6,541 nucleotides of DNA. Source: Solirubrobacterales bacterium. GTDB lineage: Bacteria; Actinomycetota; Thermoleophilia; Solirubrobacterales; Solirubrobacteraceae. Both the position numbers and the translations under genes were made by a program. The notes below the pieces were generated by a model, which made no database searches, was not told the origin of the DNA, and was given only the letters and a program-made list of their open reading frames with translations. The DNA lies in the NCBI GenBank assembly GCA_019240015.1, contig JAFAZB010000039.1, forward strand, positions 1 to 6,541, written 5' to 3'. Below are positions 5,373-6,541 of this stretch, piece by piece; the first letter of the stretch is position 1; the number at the start of each line of letters is the position of its first letter.

Positions 5373-5456
5373 GGGGAATTGCCTCCCTGCTCGGCTACTA
5401 GTCGGATGGAACACAAACCGGCGCCGCCCCGTCTCGTTTGAGCGTCCGGTGCGCTC
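5373..5456 (-). promoter_or_regulatory. csrA leader with two GGA-bearing hairpins (possible autoregulatory site)
   Basis: Reading the minus strand, GAGCG (5452-5456) pairs with CGCTC (5440-5444) around the loop CACCGGA, which presents GGA in a hairpin loop as CsrA prefers. About 60 nt further on, GGGA (5384-5387) can pair with TCCC (5374-5377) around GGCAAT; this hairpin overlaps the Shine-Dalgarno AGGGAGG. Two sites, one over the ribosome binding site, is the classic arrangement for CsrA dimer-mediated repression. Stem lengths are only 5 and 4 bp, and the second GGA is in the stem. Confidence 0.35.
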
Positions 5457-5463
5457 GCAATCC

Positions 5464-5493
5464 AGCATATCGTGAACGTTGCTGTGCACACAA
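5464..5493 (-). promoter_or_regulatory. candidate csrA promoter (TTGTGT - 18 nt - TATGCT)
   Basis: On the minus strand TTGTGT (5488-5493) and TATGCT (5464-5469) are separated by 18 nt, giving a start near 5457 and a leader of about 85 nt. The -35 overlaps the 8-bp palindrome TGTGCACA (5483-5490), a possible regulator site. A closer alternative is the GACTAGTAG region (5395-5403), which would give a very short leader and exclude the upstream hairpin. Confidence 0.4.
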
Positions 5494-5543
5494 GGATTCC
5501 CCGCGCGGCTCTCGCTCCCTGCAACGAACGCCGTTAGCTGTAC

Positions 5544-5549
5544 TAGTCT
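5544..5549 (+). promoter_or_regulatory. -10 box (TAGTCT) for the HTH/RG-rich protein gene
   Basis: TAGTCT lies 10 nt before ATG 5560 and would give a leader of about 4 nt; no Shine-Dalgarno is present. The 8-mer TACTAGTC containing it (5541-5548) recurs at 5396-5403 near the csrA start. Confidence 0.42.
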
Positions 5550-5559
5550 CCGGGCTCGA

Positions 5560-6114
5560 ATGGCCCGACGATCACTCAGGCCCGAGCTCAACCGGATCCG
5601 CGGTTGGGTCCGCCAGGGCCGGACCGATGCATGGATCGCGCACCAGCTCGAGGTCACCGTCCAGCAGATCCAGGCGTTCAAGCGCGAGCAGGCGCTGGAC
5701 GCCGGAGCCGAGGCGGAAGTGGGAACGGTCGCCGACTACGACGACGAGATCGACCTGCGGGCCGAGGACGACGCGCTGATCGCCGCCGAGCTCGACGCCG
5801 CCGAGGCCGAGCGCCTCGACGATCAGGACGAAGAGGACAACGGCGACGGCGAGGACGACTCCGAGCGCCCCCGGCGGCGGCGGGGAAGGCGCGGCGGTCG
5901 CGGCGGTCGCGGGCGCCGCCGGGCGTCCGGCGCGCTCGAGGCGACCTTTGACCACGGCGAGGAGGGCTACGGCCTGTGGCTCGACCCGGCGGTCCAGGAT
6001 GACCCGATCTACGCGGAGTACTGGGCCGGCCACCGTCCGGTCGAGGTGGCGATCGAAGAGGACCAGATCGTGATCCGCCGCGCGGGCAGCGAAGAGTCAG
6101 ACGACCCGGACTGA
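5560..6114 (+). CDS. unknown protein with HTH-like N-terminus, acidic linker and Arg/Gly-rich (RGG-type) tract, 184 aa
   Basis: I do not recognise a named family. Four regions are visible. Residues 8-43 (PELNRIRGWVRQGRTDAWIA, then HQLEVTVQQIQAFKRE) read like a helix-turn-helix of the kind that matches 'Q-G-x-T-D-x-x-I-A' small DNA-binding domains. Residues 50-102 are extremely acidic (DYDDEID, DDQDEEDNGDGEDD). Residues 103-122 are a basic RG-rich tract with RGGRGGRGRRR, resembling RGG-box nucleic-acid-binding segments. Residues 128-175 form a compact C-terminal part (GYGLWLDPAVQDDPIYAEYW, then VEVAIEEDQIVIRRA) that looks beta-rich. The alternating charge suggests a flexible linker joining DNA or RNA binding to a protein-interaction domain. 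ATG 5560 is preferred to the upstream in-frame ATG 5479, whose 27 extra residues overlap the csrA promoter region and look non-coding. It is divergent from csrA and converges, 8 bp apart, with the next minus-strand gene. Confidence 0.78.
   Translation: MARRSLRPELNRIRGWVRQGRTDAWIAHQLEVTVQQIQAFKREQALDAGAEAEVGTVADYDDEIDLRAEDDALIAAELDAAEAERLDDQDEEDNGDGEDDSERPRRRRGRRGGRGGRGRRRASGALEATFDHGEEGYGLWLDPAVQDDPIYAEYWAGHRPVEVAIEEDQIVIRRAGSEESDDPD
5890..5912 (+). repeat. 9-bp tandem repeat encoding the Arg-Gly-Gly tract
   Basis: CGCGGCGGT occurs twice head to tail (5890-5898, 5899-5907) and is followed by a partial third unit CGCGG. It is a short in-frame microrepeat that accounts for GRGGRGG and could vary in length between strains without frameshift. 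Confidence 0.7.
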
Positions 6115-6122
6115 GTCCGCCG

Positions 6123-6464
6123 CTACTCCTCCAGCCTGCGCCTGGCGACCGCGTAGTCGCTGGCCTCGCGCGCGTAGCGCGCGAATGCCGCCCCCGCGAC
6201 GGTCGTCATATCCCACGCCGCCGGGGTGACCGGCGCGACCCGCGCGGCGATCTCAAAGCACCAGTCCGTTCCCTGCTCGCTGTAGAGCTGCGCGAGCTCC
6301 TGGACCGTGAACGGGCCGCCGAGCCGCCGTCGCAGCGCCAGCACCAGCTCATCCGTGACCCGCTCGAGCGCCGGCCGCGCCACCGGATCGGCCCGCGCGA
6401 GCCTTCGCTGTCCCTCCTCCCACAGGCCCGCCAGCTCCTCGAAGTGCGCGACTCCGGGGCTCAA
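6123..6464 (-). CDS. conserved hypothetical protein, 113 aa, downstream of FtsB-like gene
   Basis: I do not recognise the family. It is predicted to be soluble and helical. Residues 8-26 (FEELAGLWEEGQRRLARA) and 30-49 (RPALERVTDELVLALRRRLG) form amphipathic helices. Residues 52-62 read FTVQELAQLYS. The conserved-looking block GTDWCFEIAARVAPVTPAAW lies at 65-84, followed by a Tyr/Arg-rich helix to the end. There is no signal peptide or membrane span. The TTG start at 6464 lies 19 nt after the preceding stop and has no Shine-Dalgarno. The frame is open upstream to the window edge, but the upstream reading is not protein-like, while another frame there encodes a convincing FtsB-type tail. Spacing suggests co-transcription with that gene, a hint but not proof of a cell-division or envelope link. 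It converges with the RG-rich gene, leaving only 8 bp and no room for a separate terminator. Confidence 0.72.
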   Translation of the reverse strand: MSPGVAHFEELAGLWEEGQRRLARADPVARPALERVTDELVLALRRRLGGPFTVQELAQLYSEQGTDWCFEIAARVAPVTPAAWDMTTVAGAAFARYAREASDYAVARRRLEE

Positions 6465-6483
6465 CGGGCCCGGCCCGCGGCGC

Positions 6484-6541
6484 TCAGCGGCTCGACAGTC
6501 CGGTGATCGTGTAGGCGCGCTCCCCGGGTCGCACCATCCCG
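6484..6541 (-). CDS. C-terminal end of a septum formation initiator (FtsB/DivIC-like) protein, partial
   Basis: Only 18 residues before the TGA stop are visible: GMVRPGERAYTITGLSSR. The G-[ML]-V-[RK]-P-G-E-x-x-Y pattern is typical of the region just after the coiled coil in FtsB/DivIC family proteins, which are small bitopic members of the divisome that bridge FtsL and FtsQ/DivIB. In actinobacteria this gene often follows enolase. The identification rests on this short motif alone; the coiled coil and membrane segment lie beyond the right edge. Codon use and position, 19 nt before the next start, are consistent with a real gene. Confidence 0.6.
   Translation of the reverse strand, partial: GMVRPGERAYTITGLSSR

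Noticed and set aside
5412..5441. Sigma-28-like flagellar promoter for csrA (CAAA, then GCCGGTTT on the minus strand)
   Set aside because: Spacing is 14 rather than 15 and the -10 half matches only GCCG of GCCGATAA; too weak to claim.
5396..5548. Repeated TACTAGTC at 5396-5403 and 5541-5548 as regulator binding sites
   Set aside because: Only 8 bp, and CTAG-containing -10 boxes explain it adequately in a high-GC actinobacterium.
5373..5681. In-frame upstream extension of csrA (179-codon frame)
   Set aside because: CsrA starts at the conserved MLVLTRKSN with a strong Shine-Dalgarno; the extension is promoter region.

Overview
The window is very GC-rich, has short intergenic gaps and favours GTG/TTG starts. 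Its gene content (csrA, a GCS2-type carboxylate-amine ligase, a zinc-ribbon rhomboid-like protein, a stand-alone DUF2090 aldolase and an FtsB/DivIC-like tail) fits a deep-branching, probably motile actinobacterium. Thermoleophilia/Solirubrobacterales is my best guess, from recalled family resemblance rather than a search. It looks like ordinary chromosomal backbone. I see no insertion sequence, phage gene, CRISPR array, tRNA or rRNA.

Layout: (1) 1-741, minus strand: a tight two-gene unit of a conserved hypothetical protein (373-741) followed 3 nt later by a UPF0173-type metallo-beta-lactamase-fold hydrolase that runs off the left edge. (2) 746-1774, plus: selD (selenophosphate synthase), whose annotated start lies 4 bp from that of the divergent hypothetical gene. 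(3) 1822-3769, minus: a zinc-ribbon membrane protein with a catalytically dead rhomboid fold, and upstream of it a YbdK/GCS2 carboxylate-amine ligase. (4) 3857-5105, plus: a DUF2090 TIM-barrel aldolase-like gene and a small basic single-span membrane protein. (5) 5142-5372, minus: csrA. (6) 5560-6114, plus: a protein with a helix-turn-helix-like N-terminus, an acidic linker and an Arg/Gly-rich tract, divergent from csrA. (7) 6123-6541, minus: a hypothetical protein directly downstream of what looks like the C-terminal end of an FtsB/DivIC-type septum formation protein.

These genes do not form one pathway. Selenium activation, a glutamate-cysteine-ligase-like reaction, sugar-phosphate aldolase chemistry, post-transcriptional control (CsrA) and cell division are side by side. 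The most coherent cross-gene signal is transcriptional: several genes have a TANNNT -10-like box 6-11 nt before a start codon with no Shine-Dalgarno, suggesting leaderless or near-leaderless mRNAs. The points most worth a second look are the pseudo-rhomboid with a zinc ribbon, the csrA leader with two GGA-bearing hairpins, the overlapping selD/hypothetical divergent starts, and the 24-bp tandem repeat that carries a ribosome binding site. I do not see convincing evidence for a wholly new multi-gene system here.
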